A stretch of DNA of 64,000 bases from Bombyx mori (GCF_030269925.1 NC_085122.1:14092501-14156500), one strand, 5' to 3'; positions 27,501 to 37,670 are shown, counted from the first letter of the stretch. The notes: generated by a model from the sequence alone, not told the origin. A program made the numbers and translations.

Positions 27501-30500
27501 GTATCTATCCCTCTCAAATTGACGAAGAGACAGACACAAGGAGTGCAACAACAGTCGACCCCGATCAATTAGTTTCTACAAATCATACCCAACCTGATAA
27601 TGAAAATAACGGTATCCCTATAATATCCGACGCTATTGATAGACAGTTGAGACAATTTTACGTTAGGTCCACACCAGGTTCTACATACAGAGTAGAGGAC
27701 AGATCAACAAACTCTATGACAGTTATTAAGGATGTTTTCATCCCAGTAAATAACACTGAATCAGAAATTATCAAATTTTTAAAGGAACACACAATAGCTG
27801 ACCGTGTTTTTCATTGCTATTTTTACGACGAAAATCTATACTTAGCCTTTTCAAGAGTGTATACTACGATATTTAATGACAGAGGACCTAAATTAATAAG
27901 ATGTACTTCGCGGGTCACACTTGTTGAAAATAGAACTGAACAACAAGAACTCATTAAGCGATATCACGAAGGTAAATCATCGCATCGCGGTATCCAAGAG
28001 ACCTTTAAGCATCTGCATAGGAATTATCACTGGCCTAATATGTTATTGACAGTTCAAAGGTTCATTAATCAATGCGACCTTTGCCTAAAAGCCAAATATG
28101 AAAGAAATCCCTTAAAACCTCCATTGATTATAACAGAGACACCTACGAAGCCATTTCAACACTTGTTCATGGATCTCTATAGTACTGGAGGTGCAACGTT
28201 TTTAACAATTATCGACAATTTCTCTAAATTTGCCCAGGCGGTACCTCTGAATGCTTCTAGTAGTGTTCACATCGCAGAAGCTCTATTACAAGTATTTTCT
28301 GTACTAGGACTACCTCTTAAAATCACCACAGACTCAGATACAAAGTTCGATAATGACGTCATAAAAGAGATATGTGCTTCGCATGATATCCACATTCACT
28401 TCACGACGCCTTACAACCCAAACTCTAACTCACCCATTGAACGATTTCATTCAACCATCGCAGAAATAATAAGAATTCAAAGAATGACAAATAAAGACGA
28501 CCCCATACAATTGATCATGAAATACGCTATCATCGCCTATAACAACGCTATTCATTCTACTACAGGCTATACACCACGTGAGCTTTTATTCGGTCATACG
28601 GCATCCCGAAATCCATTAGAGCTATATTATCCTAAAGAATTTTATCAAGATTATGTCCTCAATCACCGCAAGAATGCAGAAGCAGTACAGGAATGTATAG
28701 CAGCCCACGTGTCTAAGAACAAAGAGCAGGTAATAGAAAAGAGAAACCAGGCAGCGGAAACAATCACGTTTAAGGTAGGTGAAACCGTTTACAAACAGGT
28801 CGCCAAAACCACCAGGAGCGACAAGACAAAACCAGTATTTAAAGGTCCGTATAAAATCATTCATTTACACCCTAATAATGTCGCAGAAATTATAGGGCAC
28901 CACCCAAATTCTAAATCGATTCGAGTTCATTTCAAACTCTTACGTAGACCACATCTTGTTCCAGGACCCTCATCGCAGGAGCCTTCGTGCTCTACACAGC
29001 CGCCGACTTGACCCTTAATCCTATAGACAATACTAATGGCATCCTTTTGTTAAAACAAGGACAAATTTTGAAGCAGATAGACACTTTTAGTCTGGCCTGC
29101 GTATATAACGTATCGTATTTACATGAAACAACCTTAAAGCTTATGTCTTTATATGCCAGTACTAAAGCTGCTGAAGGTAACGAAGAGTTGCATAGAGCAT
29201 ATAAGGATCAAATAGAAAATAGTTTACATTTAATAGGGAAGAAGTTAGCATTTATTGCACCGCACCATAGATTTAGACGTGGCTCAATTAACGGTTTAGG
29301 TTCAGTAGTTAAAACTATTACAGGTAATCTGGATTATGAAGACGCTATTAAGTTTGAAAATGAATTATCTAATCTACGTAATTCAGTCCATAATATTAAC
29401 ACATCTCAAAAACAAACTTTATTCATAGCAAAGCACGCAGTTGAAGAATTTAGTAAACAGATCAAGTTATTAGACGAAAATCAGAAAAAGATAGGTTCAA
29501 TGTTAAAAAACGCCACTTTAAGTAATAACGTAGTAATAAGCAGATTGCACTTTTTAGATTTATATATCCAAATATATTTTAGTTTGCAATTACTCTTAGA
29601 TAAATTAGTTATATTAGAAGACGCCATGACCTTTGCACAACTAGAAGTAATGCATCCTAGCATTATAGCTCCACACAGTCTTATAAGTGAAATAACAGCT
29701 ATTCAAAAACTTTACCAATTTAGACCCGTTGATAGAATAAGTATTAAAAATATTCATAGTATAGAGAGCTCTATTAGCGTAAAAGCGTATAGCACAAACG
29801 ACGCACTAACATTCATACTAGATATCCCTTCCATAGATGAAAACCTTTATGACCTTATCCATCTATACTCCATACCAGATAAACAAAACCTCACCATTAT
29901 TCCTAAATCCAAATACCTAGCACTGGGAACCAACGAGTAATCATACCTGGAGGAAGATTGCAAGAAGATCACACAAGACGTCCAACTTTGCACATCGCTG
30001 AACACCCAACCTGTGGAGAACTCTGAAGACTGCATAGTAACTCTTATAAAACACGAGAGCACAAACTGCACCCGTGCCAGGATGAATCTGAAACAAGGCA
30101 AGGTCCAGAGACTAGAAGACAACAAATGGCTTATCATCTTGAAAGACGAACAAATCCTGAAATCTCGCTGCGGAAGGAAATCTGACTATAAAAAGATGTC
30201 AGGAATATACATCGCCAGCATTACAAGCGATTGTCAAGTGGAAATATTCAACCGAACACTGAAGACAAACACGGACACTATTACAGCTGATGAAATCGTA
30301 CCCATTCCCAGCGAAACCACTATTCTAGAAGGGAATATTCGCTATAACCTACAACTGAAAGATATATCTCTGGATAGCATCCACGAACTGATGGACCGGG
30401 TCGAAAACATTCAACAACCTATCATCGACTGGCAGACTATGATGACTACCCCAAGTTGGTCAACACTGGGACTCTACCTCATTCTGATAGCAATAATCAT

Positions 30501-33500
30501 CTGGAAGCTGTGGCAGTGGAGACAGCGACGACTACAATCAAAGAACGAGAGCCCCGAGAACACTAGCACCGAGGACGCTGCTGGAAGCTGCGGGACGCGC
30601 TTCTATCTTAAGGAGGGAGGAGTTAGGCAATCGCCCGATGCCCGTATTTGCTGAATCCACATCGGATGACCCCGTGCGTCATAACAGAAACTGCACCATT
30701 GCAGATTTAGCAATAAGTTTACTTTAATAAATATATTGTAATTATAAATTAGTCTTGTAGTACATTCAAACGAATAAACATCGTTTTAATTAAATAAATT
30801 CTTTTTTTTATAATTAACTCGTTCGCCGTAACTTAACTCTTGCCCTGCATTTTTACCTTTTTTGTAGTAAAATTTTAAAAGGTATCGAATTAATTTCTTC
30901 ATAAGATTCACTCATCTTGACAGAAAGACATTCTTGACATTCTTGACGAAAAATAAATAACAGTCACACGTTTTCCTAATATGAATTTGGAATTATCTTC
31001 TTTAAAATTTTAACTTTTAATGATGCCAAAACCAACCATATACAAATAGTATATCCAAACAGATTTTATTACAAGTTCATACATACTATAAAGCAAAAAG
31101 ACTTTTTCCTCAACCTATTATATTGTTACTGTTTAATATTTTTACTACCTGCCCTGCAGTGCAAAAAAATAGCTTAAGTAGCTTAGCATTTTTAAAGTAT
31201 TTGTATATTTCATATTTTTATTTGATAAAACCTAATCAGTTTACATAACAGTGGGGCCCCATTTTTTAATTTGCCCCAGGGCCCTTTTTTACCTAGCTAC
31301 GCCAGTGCTGGCCCTGTCATCGTTGCGTCTCGAACATTCAAGACATTATTAGCAATGTACTTACGATATATTGTTCAACGTGGTTCGGACACATCCAGCG
31401 CCCCGTGGGCAGCGCAGTCAGCGGCGGCTCCAGGCAGTCCTGGACACACAAACGTTAGGTCCGGTTAGAGCTCCCCGCACCGCCCCCCGCGCCCCCGCGC
31501 CCCCGCCCTCCTACCTGGTGGTACAGCAGCGGGCAGTAGTCGCAGCGCAGCAGCGGCGCGACGCGGCAGGATGCGCCGCACACGAAGCACTCGCCGCCCG
31601 CCGCCCCCGCCCCCGCCCCCGCCCCCGCCTCGCCCGCGCCTTCTGTGGGTACAACGGAGGGGAAAGAGTTTTTAAACAGAAACCAGCATTTAAATACGAG
31701 TTTATCCAATGGTTTACAAGTGAAGTAAATTGTCCCTTCGAAATAAGGTCTCTCTATAAAACGATCGTGACGTATATATGATGTATACGAGTATATATCA
31801 CAAAGTTCACACGTTCAATAGTAAGACTAATTACCTTACCTTTTTCAGTACCGGGAAATATACACGGTATTCTTAATTCTCGGGGCAGTTCAAACTGCCT
31901 TGGGTTCATTATCTTGGCAGCTTTAACCAGCACTTCCATCGGAGATAGCTCTTTCTCCGCTTCAGCCTGCCTCTCTGTCTCCTTCTTGACCTCATCGTCG
32001 TCCTCTTTACTTTTCTTTTTGGAATTCGTCCGATTATTTCGCAGGGATCTATTAATTGTAAATGAAAATTTATTTTATGGAGACACTATACATTCTCTTA
32101 ACAAGGACACATTGATGGACGAACAGAATGCTGGTCCAAACAAAGAAAGGGAAATGCAAATGTTTTTTTAGAGTACATCAAAGTTAAATCTTTCAAAAGT
32201 GCATAATAAAATATAATAGATAAATTGAAATTTCTTTTACAACTATATTTTTATTGTAATTTATGTCTAAACTATTTTCCTTTCTAATATTATTGTTATT
32301 AAATATTACATTTAAATGCTATAATTTATTATTTTTTCAACTAAAATATTTTTACATTTTACAGTTCATTTAGTAAATGATTCTCCTATTTTATAAAACT
32401 TGTTTTGGTAGCTATTAACGAGCAATGGGCCGTGAGCTCTGTCATTCGAAATTAGATTTAAATAAGCCAAATTTTAGTTCAATCTTACGTTTATTCGTTT
32501 ATTTTATTAGGAACATTAAAATAACAAACAAAAGATTGAAGGTAGTTTCAATGTCCAAGTCTCACCACAAACTTAGTTAATAACTACATATTAGCAGTTC
32601 ATCAGTGTTATTTTAAAATAGTATCCTCTGCTTCATTCACTCAATTAAAACAAATTTAATGAGATCACAGTCCAGCTGCTCTGGCACCTTACCTAGTCTT
32701 CTTCTCCCCGTCAGATTTGTCAGCAGGAGACTGAGCACGACTGCTACGTGAACTTGACGGTTTGTTCTCATCAGCTGCATGGCACTCACGACACAACCAC
32801 AAGCCAGCTGGGATGTCAGTTTCGTCCAGAGGTGGATCACTAAAGATTACAGAAGTCATAGAAAGCTTGGCCAAGATTAACTAAAGGTTGCCAAAAAATA
32901 GTAGGATCCTGTTATTACAGGAGGACCAAAATAATATTGCAAAAGATGTTCCATATTTCCAGATTACACAAAAGGTGTTCGATGTTTCCAGATTACAAAA
33001 AACTGTGCTCTTTTTATGAGTTCTCTTCTCTTTCAATATTCAGTATTTTCCGTGTGTTAAATTACATACTTAACTGAAACAATTACTAAATTTTTTTTAT
33101 CTAAAAGTGTCTTCAATAAAATTTTCAACAAAACTTTCTTTTTATAATTATTATATTTTAAGCCACCTAATATAATTGTAGTACCGTTTTCGGGCAATTT
33201 CATGGACTAGTTTCAATTTTAACAACATCACCTCACAGCTACCATGAAGTATTATTTCATGTACTTATTATTTTATAACAGTCATGTCTCTAAGCATTAA
33301 CAATGCCCGTTAAGCCAATACATTTCTCAAAATATGACCGAATTTGTGATATGATAGAATAAATAAAATTATTCATTATTTTTTATAGATGGATGAGCTT
33401 ACGGCCTTCCTGTTGTTAAGTGATTTCCAGAGCCCACTGACATCTACAACGTAAATACCCACCCTGAGACACAAGTTCTAAGGTCTCAGTTTTTACAGTA

Positions 33501-35535
33501 ACACAGCTGTCCCACCCTTTAAATTAAAATGCATTACTGCTTTATGGCAGAAATAAACAGGGTGGTGGTCCCTTATCATGTGGACTAACTAGATGTCCTG
33601 TCTCCAGTAATAAGGTAAAATATAATTTGCAGGTTTGATTTTTATTACACTTTTTCCTACCTAAGCTGATAGCCTTTAGAGGCTATATCAGCGTAACCTT
33701 AACTAGTAGGTGAGCTCACGGGGCTCAAACCTGACGAAGTTGGTAACACGAACCCTAGCAAGAGCCGTGCTTCGCAGATTCTACCACCGAATCGGAAGCG
33801 CGACCCACTGAGAAGATCCGGCGAGAAACTCAGTGGGCTGTGTCTGAGGGTTAATTTACTCGTCGAGACCTTCGTCGCAAGTGACGGGTTGGACGAGAAC
33901 GGTGACCGGTGTTTGAAGTACCTAAAAGCACCGTTAGTGGATCGGGAGGATCCGAGATGACGTCTTTTATTACACAATGTTATCCCTTCACTATGGAAGT
34001 AAATTGTGACCATTTGTTAAGTACATATTATATATATATATATATTTTTTTTTTATTGCTTAGATGTGTGGACGAGCTCACAGCCCACCTGGTGTTAAGT
34101 GGTTACTGGAGCCCATAGACATCTACAACGTAAATGCGCCACACACCTTGAGATATAGTTCTAAGGTCTCAGTATAGTCACAACAGCTGTCCCACCCTTC
34201 AAACCGAAACGCATTACTGCTTCACGGCAGAAATAGGCGGGGCGGTGGTACCTACCCGTGCGGACTCACAAGAGGTCCTACTACCAGTAATTACGCAAAT
34301 TATAATTTTGCGGGTTTGATTTTTATTGCACGATGTTATTCCTTCACCGTGGAAGTCAATTGTGAACATTTGTTAAGTACGCATTTCATTAGAAAAATTG
34401 GTAGGTACCCGCCTGCGGGATTCGAACACTGGTGCATCGCTCGATACGAATGCACCGGACGTCTTATCCTTTAGGCCACAACGACTTACTATACTTACTA
34501 TAAATCAATACCTGCCTACAGGATCTGAACATCATTGCATTACTTGATACAAATGCACCGGATGCTTTATCCTTTAGGCCATAACAACAACAACTTGATT
34601 TGAGATATTTATGAGCTAGAGCTCCTACAAAGAAAAACATATCGACGCTTGAAAGGCAAAAGTGACTAAGCAACAATAACTGATTTGTACATAAATGATA
34701 GGCAATAAACATATTCGATGCGCAAAAAAAATATATTTCTAGGTCTATTAAAATCACTTCAATCCTACAGCTACTAGCTAGATTCTACTACAGCTGGATT
34801 CGTTAAAATAAATTTTGTTTTCAGGTATTTCAACTTTAAATTAGTCTACTGTACAGTTCACACATTGTCGCTTAGTCATGTTTGCCTTTCAAGCATCGAT
34901 ATGTAACTTTTGTTTCAATCAGAAAAGCTCCTGCCATGCTAATCTAGTAGGCACCTACTACCTAGTCAGTACTTTTGGCACCTTTGATATAATAGACACT
35001 AAAGCACTTAGTTATTACACACCTATACACCATTACACCTATATCCACACCTTCATTACCATTAATACTACAAAACATTTCCTAATGGGTCGCAGTCCCA
35101 GGAGGCCTTTTGTCCAACTACTATAAGTGTAAGATGAGATTTAATCACATACTAGCAACCAAGATGGAAGCTTGCTGGACATCGGTCGCAACAGATAAGA
35201 TCTCCGCCTTCACCGCAAGCGTCGCACGAATCGTGGTTATGACCCTTTCCAGGCCTCTTGTAATATGGATGCTGAGGCTTCTTAGGCTTCGGGACGTTCA
35301 AATCCTCATCCGGAGGCTTAATTAGGGCCTTTATTAACTAAAACATTAACAACATTATTAAAAACATCGCTATTTATTTTAAAATAGAAACAAATGCAGC
35401 AACATCCATATAAAATGGCGCCGTAGATCAAAAATTGCTGGGCGTTATACTATTTATTGGTGGAATTCGTTGTTAAATTCAACTTACCGGCATAAGACCT
35501 CCCGATGTATCCATATCATAGCTAACATTAGACAT
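15569..35535 (-). CDS. Phf12: PHD finger protein 12 / Pf1 orthologue (14 exons recognised)
   Basis: Chromatin corepressor subunit known in other animals to link Sin3/HDAC complexes with MRG15. Exons in gene order: 35535-35488 (start, DTSGGLM motif), 35328-35153 and 32839-32693 (PHD1: [19 protein letters not shown] then GLWLCREC), 32048-31840 ([12 protein letters not shown]), 31642-31515 and 31439-31365 (PHD2: [19 protein letters not shown] then GRWMCPNH), 21414-21281, 20551-20433, 20306-20152, 19947-19595 ([18 protein letters not shown]), 19526-19302, 18780-18619 and 16445-16273 (FHA domain, [20 protein letters not shown]), 15800-15569 (stop). Phases agree except between 19302 and 18780, where one base modulo three is missing, so a short exon is probably unseen. 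The model gives about 780 residues; human PHF12 has about 1000. Intron 6 holds the nested transposon block. Confidence 0.88.
16621..16740. repeat. Perfect 60-bp tandem duplication
   Basis: Bases 16621-16680 and 16681-16740 are identical (both begin TTTTGTATTCATGTCTATGA). Just upstream, CGTCACATTTTTC(G/C)GTTACG is also doubled. It lies in a PHF12 intron. Confidence 0.9.
16843..17240 (-). repeat. Bm1-like SINE, head interrupted by a DNA transposon
   Basis: T-run tail and full body up to GATTCGAACACCGGTGCATCG. The tRNA-like head stops where the IS630-like element begins at 17247, and it does not resume on the other side. Confidence 0.85.
17247..18471 (+). mobile_element. IS630/Tc1-like internally deleted DNA transposon, copy 1
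   Basis: The terminal inverted repeats begin TAGTAACCGGCAAACTTCTT on the left and TAATAACCGGCAAATTTCTT on the right (minus strand). TA duplications lie at 17245-17246 and 18472-18473. The 1225-bp element keeps a 116-codon transposase N-terminus (17548-17898). It also keeps degraded [20 protein letters not shown], a linker motif of IS630/Tc1 relatives, and an acidic C-terminal tail (18095-18283). Most of the catalytic region is absent. Near-identical copies lie at 38489-39719 and 60671-61895. It lies in the PHF12 intron between the two FHA exons. Confidence 0.85.
17548..17898 (+). pseudogene. Truncated transposase N-terminus (116 residues)
   Basis: Starts [15 protein letters not shown] and contains a helix-turn-helix-like segment ([19 protein letters not shown]) followed by a basic stretch, [10 protein letters not shown]. 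The second half resembles the N-terminal DNA-binding part of IS630/Tc1-type transposases. No catalytic DDE residues are present. The upstream in-frame extension to 17362 lies in the terminal region and is unlikely to be translated. Confidence 0.6.
19017..19226 (-). repeat. Bm1-like SINE, diverged and truncated
   Basis: Shares GGATGGACAAGC and CCCCACCCTTCAAACCAAAA with the family consensus but is more diverged than the other copies. It lies in a PHF12 intron. Confidence 0.75.
20682..21090 (+). repeat. Bm1-like SINE, full length, plus orientation
   Basis: Starts with the tRNA-like head AGTCGTCGTGGCCTAAAAGA (A-box) followed by GGTGTTCGAATCCCGC (B-box). The conserved body follows, then an AATAAAAATAAAATAAAAAT-type tail. 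It is the most complete plus-strand copy and shows the polarity of the family. Confidence 0.85.
22100..23008 (-). pseudogene. Mariner transposase, broken
   Basis: Minus-strand pieces in order: [19 protein letters not shown], then [20 protein letters not shown], then [13 protein letters not shown] (first catalytic Asp), [20 protein letters not shown] (second Asp) and [18 protein letters not shown] (third Asp, D34D pattern). Frameshifts and stops separate the pieces, and the first ~40 residues lie on the far side of the errantivirus. Inactive. Confidence 0.85.
23009..23226 (+). repeat. Errantivirus 5' LTR
   Basis: 218 bp, identical by eye to 30621-30838. It contains TTTAATAAATATATTGTAAT, a possible polyadenylation region. 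Confidence 0.9.
23226..23244 (+). other. Primer-binding site, tRNA-Ser type
   Basis: TGGCGCAGTCGGTAGGATC directly at the end of the left LTR, sharing its last T. It is complementary to the 3' end of insect tRNA-Ser as used by the 17.6/297 group. Confidence 0.75.
23799..24872 (+). CDS. Errantivirus gag
   Basis: 357-residue open frame 570 bases after the left LTR. The N-terminal half has capsid-like helical sequence ([26 protein letters not shown]). The C-terminal half is rich in Arg, Pro, Asn and Tyr. There is no CCHC zinc knuckle, which is usual for errantivirus Gag. The frame appears intact. Pol begins in the -1 frame and overlaps its end, which suggests programmed -1 frameshifting. Confidence 0.85.
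   Translation: MAMANIELATFKFISELLPKYDGNPKTLNYFIKEVENVISLLDQPVRVHPALISLIKSKLSDTAICAIASEGNVDSWQAIKTALTRRLGEPRNEIQLMQELIRLRRNKNEDAESFGKRLREILDTLNVVGRHTDKSYYENMVTDQYVSHLDFHVSIGVRISKPSTLEAAIVTARQEEARLAFNRFNNSFSSLNIQHKQKEITKSNQISYPVSNLPPRNSWNPELKPQRGPTMPSWRSGPASGNVRPSGSGTFRNTGNSRPQLNVPRQQINPPQRVSDVTMRSVNKPEKPRFAPEEMFYTQHSQEQYYPDSYDLYYSGEYYNHNMQYSDQNYEYMPDMSGEELNQQDFLQDEDQSNLS
24862..25797 (+). pseudogene. Errantivirus pol, first part (protease to start of RT)
   Basis: The -1 frame relative to gag opens around the gag stop. The aspartic protease motif LLDTGAS lies at about 24950-24970, followed by linker and the start of reverse transcriptase ([13 protein letters not shown]). At about 25797 a LINE tail interrupts the frame. 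The frame then runs to a stop at 25967-25969 inside that tail. Confidence 0.85.
25798..26103 (+). mobile_element. Jockey-like LINE 3' tail inserted in errantivirus pol
   Basis: It encodes [20 protein letters not shown] and [18 protein letters not shown], the C-terminus of a Jockey-like LINE protein, then a short 3' UTR and about 28 A residues. GGT occurs on both sides and may be part of a short target duplication, masked by the A tail. Net insertion is 309 bp, a multiple of three, so the pol frame phase is unchanged but a stop is added. Confidence 0.85.
26104..29011 (+). pseudogene. Errantivirus pol, second part (RT, RNase H, integrase)
   Basis: Reverse transcriptase with the YLDDVI active-site box (about 26510-26527), RNase H with [16 protein letters not shown] and the downstream YTDHRPLTW. 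The integrase zinc domain is [14 protein letters not shown] through CDLCLKAKY, with a DDE core ([27 protein letters not shown]). The part after the LINE tail is open to its normal end, so all catalytic motifs from RT onward are preserved. It is scored as a pseudogene because it is cut off from the protease part. Confidence 0.88.
28987..30654 (+). pseudogene. Errantivirus env (baculovirus F-like), one internal stop
   Basis: Envelope fusion protein of insect errantiviruses, related to baculovirus F protein. A furin-type site RFRRG lies at about 29269-29283, followed by a Gly-rich stretch typical of a fusion peptide. A heptad-like region and, near the C-terminus, a membrane segment ([16 protein letters not shown], about 30466-30513) follow. 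One in-frame TAA at 29938-29940 splits it into 317 codons and a downstream open part. The last codons run into the right LTR. No ATG opens the frame. An acceptor-like CATCTTGTTCCAG near 28968 suggests expression from a spliced RNA. Confidence 0.82.
30621..30838 (+). repeat. Errantivirus 3' LTR
   Basis: 218 bp, identical by eye to 23009-23226, and followed by the CTTG target duplication. Confidence 0.9.
33378..33655 (-). repeat. Bm1-like SINE, diverged
   Basis: Body motifs such as GTGGTCCCTTATCATGTGGA correspond to the family consensus with many changes. It lies in a PHF12 intron. Confidence 0.75.
33703..33930. repeat. Dispersed repeat, unclassified (copy 2)
   Basis: Matches 11680-11916 in the same orientation, sharing for example AGTAGGTGAGCT and GACCCACTGAGAAGATCCGG. 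Confidence 0.65.
34047..34486 (-). repeat. Bm1-like SINE, full length
   Basis: Complete from the T-run tail to the tRNA-like head. On the minus strand the head reads GTTGTGGCCTAAAGGATAAG (A-box) and GTGTTCGAATCCCGCAGGCG (B-box). A partial second head-like stretch follows at about 34500-34590. Confidence 0.88.
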
Positions 35536-36366
35536 TTTTTCAATCAAAAACCTTCTAAGGAAACTACACAGGAATCACAAAACTCGAATACAAATAAAAC
35601 AATGTACCTAAGGCTTTAGTGAAATTACACCAAAATCTTGAATGATTTCGATTCCGACACAAACTCAAATATTGTGAAGTTGTCAACAGAATTTGGTATT
35701 GAAATAGTTTATATGGCTCTTGGTAACTTAAGATCTTTAAGACGAAGGAGATAGTTTTCAGGTACTCTCAGTTAATAAAAAATTTAAATCGATTCGAGTA
35801 CATACATAACCTATAAGTTACGTTGGCTTTTATCAACTATAACAATTATCAATCAACAAATCTATGGGTAGCGTATGTAGATGATATGGAGTTATGGAGG
35901 GTAGAACCGTCTGTGTGTGAAAAACTGTCCGTTAAAATCTGCTAAATAAGGGTGGCGCTACAATAGCAACCGGGTAAATTTAAAAAAAGGGGCTGAAAGT
36001 TATTAGAATAAAATAGAGTAATAAAAAAGGACGAAAAAACTGTCAGCACTACAAAATCACAAAAAGTATATTATTTAAAGCTGATAAGAAAATGCAATCG
36101 ATGTCTCCACGTTTTATCACAGCAATAATTTTTAGGTTTTATTGACGAAATTAATTTGGATTATGTAAACCTGTAAGGTATTGTATATTACACTGTCATT
36201 AATTACTCTAGTAATTCAATCACTTAACAACTGCTCAATTCATATCATTCCCCTGTGCTTATGCTAGCGCCATTCTGGAGGATTTTTGAGCTGTTATTTA
36301 GTGCTGAAAGTGGGACACTTTTTCAAGCTTCTCCCATACATAATATTATTTTATGAGACTGTTTCC
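35536..36366. other. Upstream region of PHF12
   Basis: It contains the 5' UTR and presumably the promoter of PHF12, which reads leftwards from 35535. No TATA box or recognised repeat was identified. Confidence 0.35.
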
Positions 36367-37022
36367 CGGCTCAGTGAATTTGGACCCCTTTTTATTTTCG
36401 GATTTTTTTATTTTTAATTATTTGTCCGTCGTTTGTTCGTTAATGTTCGAGTATAAAAATTGTTTGATCGTCTTTTATTCATTTATAATTAATTAAACAA
36501 ATGATCACCCTTAAGTGGGCTCCCTTTACTAGATATCTTTATTTTTATTGCTTAGATTAATTCATTTTGATCAATTATCGTTTGTTCAACATTTATTGGT
36601 GATTGTTAGATCATAAAAACAATTAAATTCCCAATTATCAATTATTTTATATCTAATAAGCAAGCCATCACCTCACGCCTACATTGCGCATGCGCCGGTT
36701 TTGTCAGTCAGCTGGCAATTTACTAGCGTTTTTTTAACAAGTGCGTTTATACTGTCTAATTATTCCTTATGTAGATCTAAAAAATAAATTGAAAACTTCA
36801 ACAAACTTCAACAAAAAAGTGCCAGTGAAGACGACCAATTAGTCGTTAAAGTACGATTAGCGCGATTTTAATAAATTCAGTTATTTTCAATGGTATTGAA
36901 TATGAACAAGCACATAGAAATCTCAGTGATTTCAATCGAACATTAACGAACAAACGACGAACAAATAATTAAAAATAAAAAAATCTGAAAATCAAAAAAA
37001 GGGGGCTAAATTCATTGAGCCG
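36367..37022. mobile_element. MITE-like element with ~85-bp terminal inverted repeats
   Basis: The left end CGGCTCAGTGAATTTGGACC and the right end (minus strand CGGCTCAATGAATTTAGCCC) begin imperfect inverted repeats. The repeats continue through ATTTTTAATTATTTGTCCGTCGTTTGTTCG-type sequence to about 36450 and from 36940. The interior of about 490 bp is non-coding. A target duplication was not convincing. Confidence 0.65.
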
Positions 37023-37670
37023 TTCTATAATGTACCTATTTCACTCAATACTACTCTGAGGGTTTTTCTTTGATCTACGCTTGAGGACTTTTTGGCGGGA
37101 ACGCGAGGAGTGAAGTTGTGTGATTTGTTTTATTTTGTCTATTTCGTGTTTCTTCGGGTTTAAATGTGTAATAATGGTGGTTTATTAACTGTTTAATATC
37201 TGTAATAGTGCACAAATGTGGGAAAATGAAATAAAGCCGCTGGACGTAACTTCTCGGGATCCTCCAAAAAGTCCACTGAAAAAATCTTAGTAAATGACCA
37301 CCATTTTACTGAGATTGTACTTCATCCCGTATCATCTCATTTAATTTCATCCCAGTTGATTGATGTCTCAAATTAATCATCTTCATTTCATTTCACTCCA
37401 TAATATCATTTTTCATAAGAATATGAATATAAATTAAGGTAAGACATGACTTAAAGGTCTCAGATACCAGGTCATAAAATCCCTTAAAAAAATCTACGCT
37501 TGACATTTGACATTTTGATAGAGTGAGATCACGGAAAACGGAAATTTAAGTATTACCGGCCTATAAAAAGATTAATTTTCTAATTTGGTAATTTAAAAGC
37601 TGAGTCTAACAACACGTTAATTAGAGAAAAAAGTTGACCTTATTTAATAGAAGGAACATAAATTACAGGT
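37023..37670. other. Intergenic DNA, nothing recognised
   Basis: AT-rich sequence between the MITE and a LINE tail. No open frame of note. Confidence 0.4.

Larger units (their letters stand above)
23009..30838 (+). mobile_element. Gypsy-class errantivirus (endogenous retrovirus) with gag, pol and env
   Basis: A 7.83-kb LTR element with two 218-bp LTRs that read as identical. LTRs start AGTTAG and end TTAACT, as in errantiviruses. A 4-bp target duplication CTTG lies at 23005-23008 and 30839-30842. A tRNA-Ser-type primer-binding site follows the left LTR. Order is gag, pol (protease, RT, RNase H, integrase), env. It is antisense to PHF12 and sits inside the mariner transposase. Pol is interrupted by a LINE tail and env by one stop, so this copy cannot make complete proteins. 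It resembles TED-like lepidopteran errantiviruses; family-level placement is inference. Confidence 0.92.
22028..31118 (-). mobile_element. Mariner (cecropia-type) element, split by an errantivirus
   Basis: Imperfect terminal inverted repeats ATAGGTTGGGGGAAAAGTTT (left) and ATAGGTTGAGGAAAAAGTCT (right, minus strand) are flanked by TA at 22026-22027 and 31119-31120. Minus-strand transposase pieces fill 22100-23008. The N-terminal part continues beyond the errantivirus at about 30843-30915. Total mariner sequence is about 1.25 kb, the normal size. Confidence 0.85.
21545..31307. mobile_element. hAT-type non-autonomous element, outer shell of a nested insertion
   Basis: The ends CAGTGGCGTAGCTACC (left) and CACTGGCGTAGCTAGG (right, minus strand) are terminal inverted repeats. 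They are flanked by a perfect 8-bp duplication CTGGCCCT at 21537-21544 and 31308-31315, the hAT signature. Without later insertions it is only about 670 bp (21545-22027 plus 31119-31307) and shows no convincing transposase. It lies in PHF12 intron 6. Confidence 0.85.

Noticed and set aside
25985..29011. Single 1008-codon open frame taken as one protein
   Set aside because: Its first ~40 codons are LINE tail and poly-A (a Lys run). The rest is the second part of errantivirus pol.
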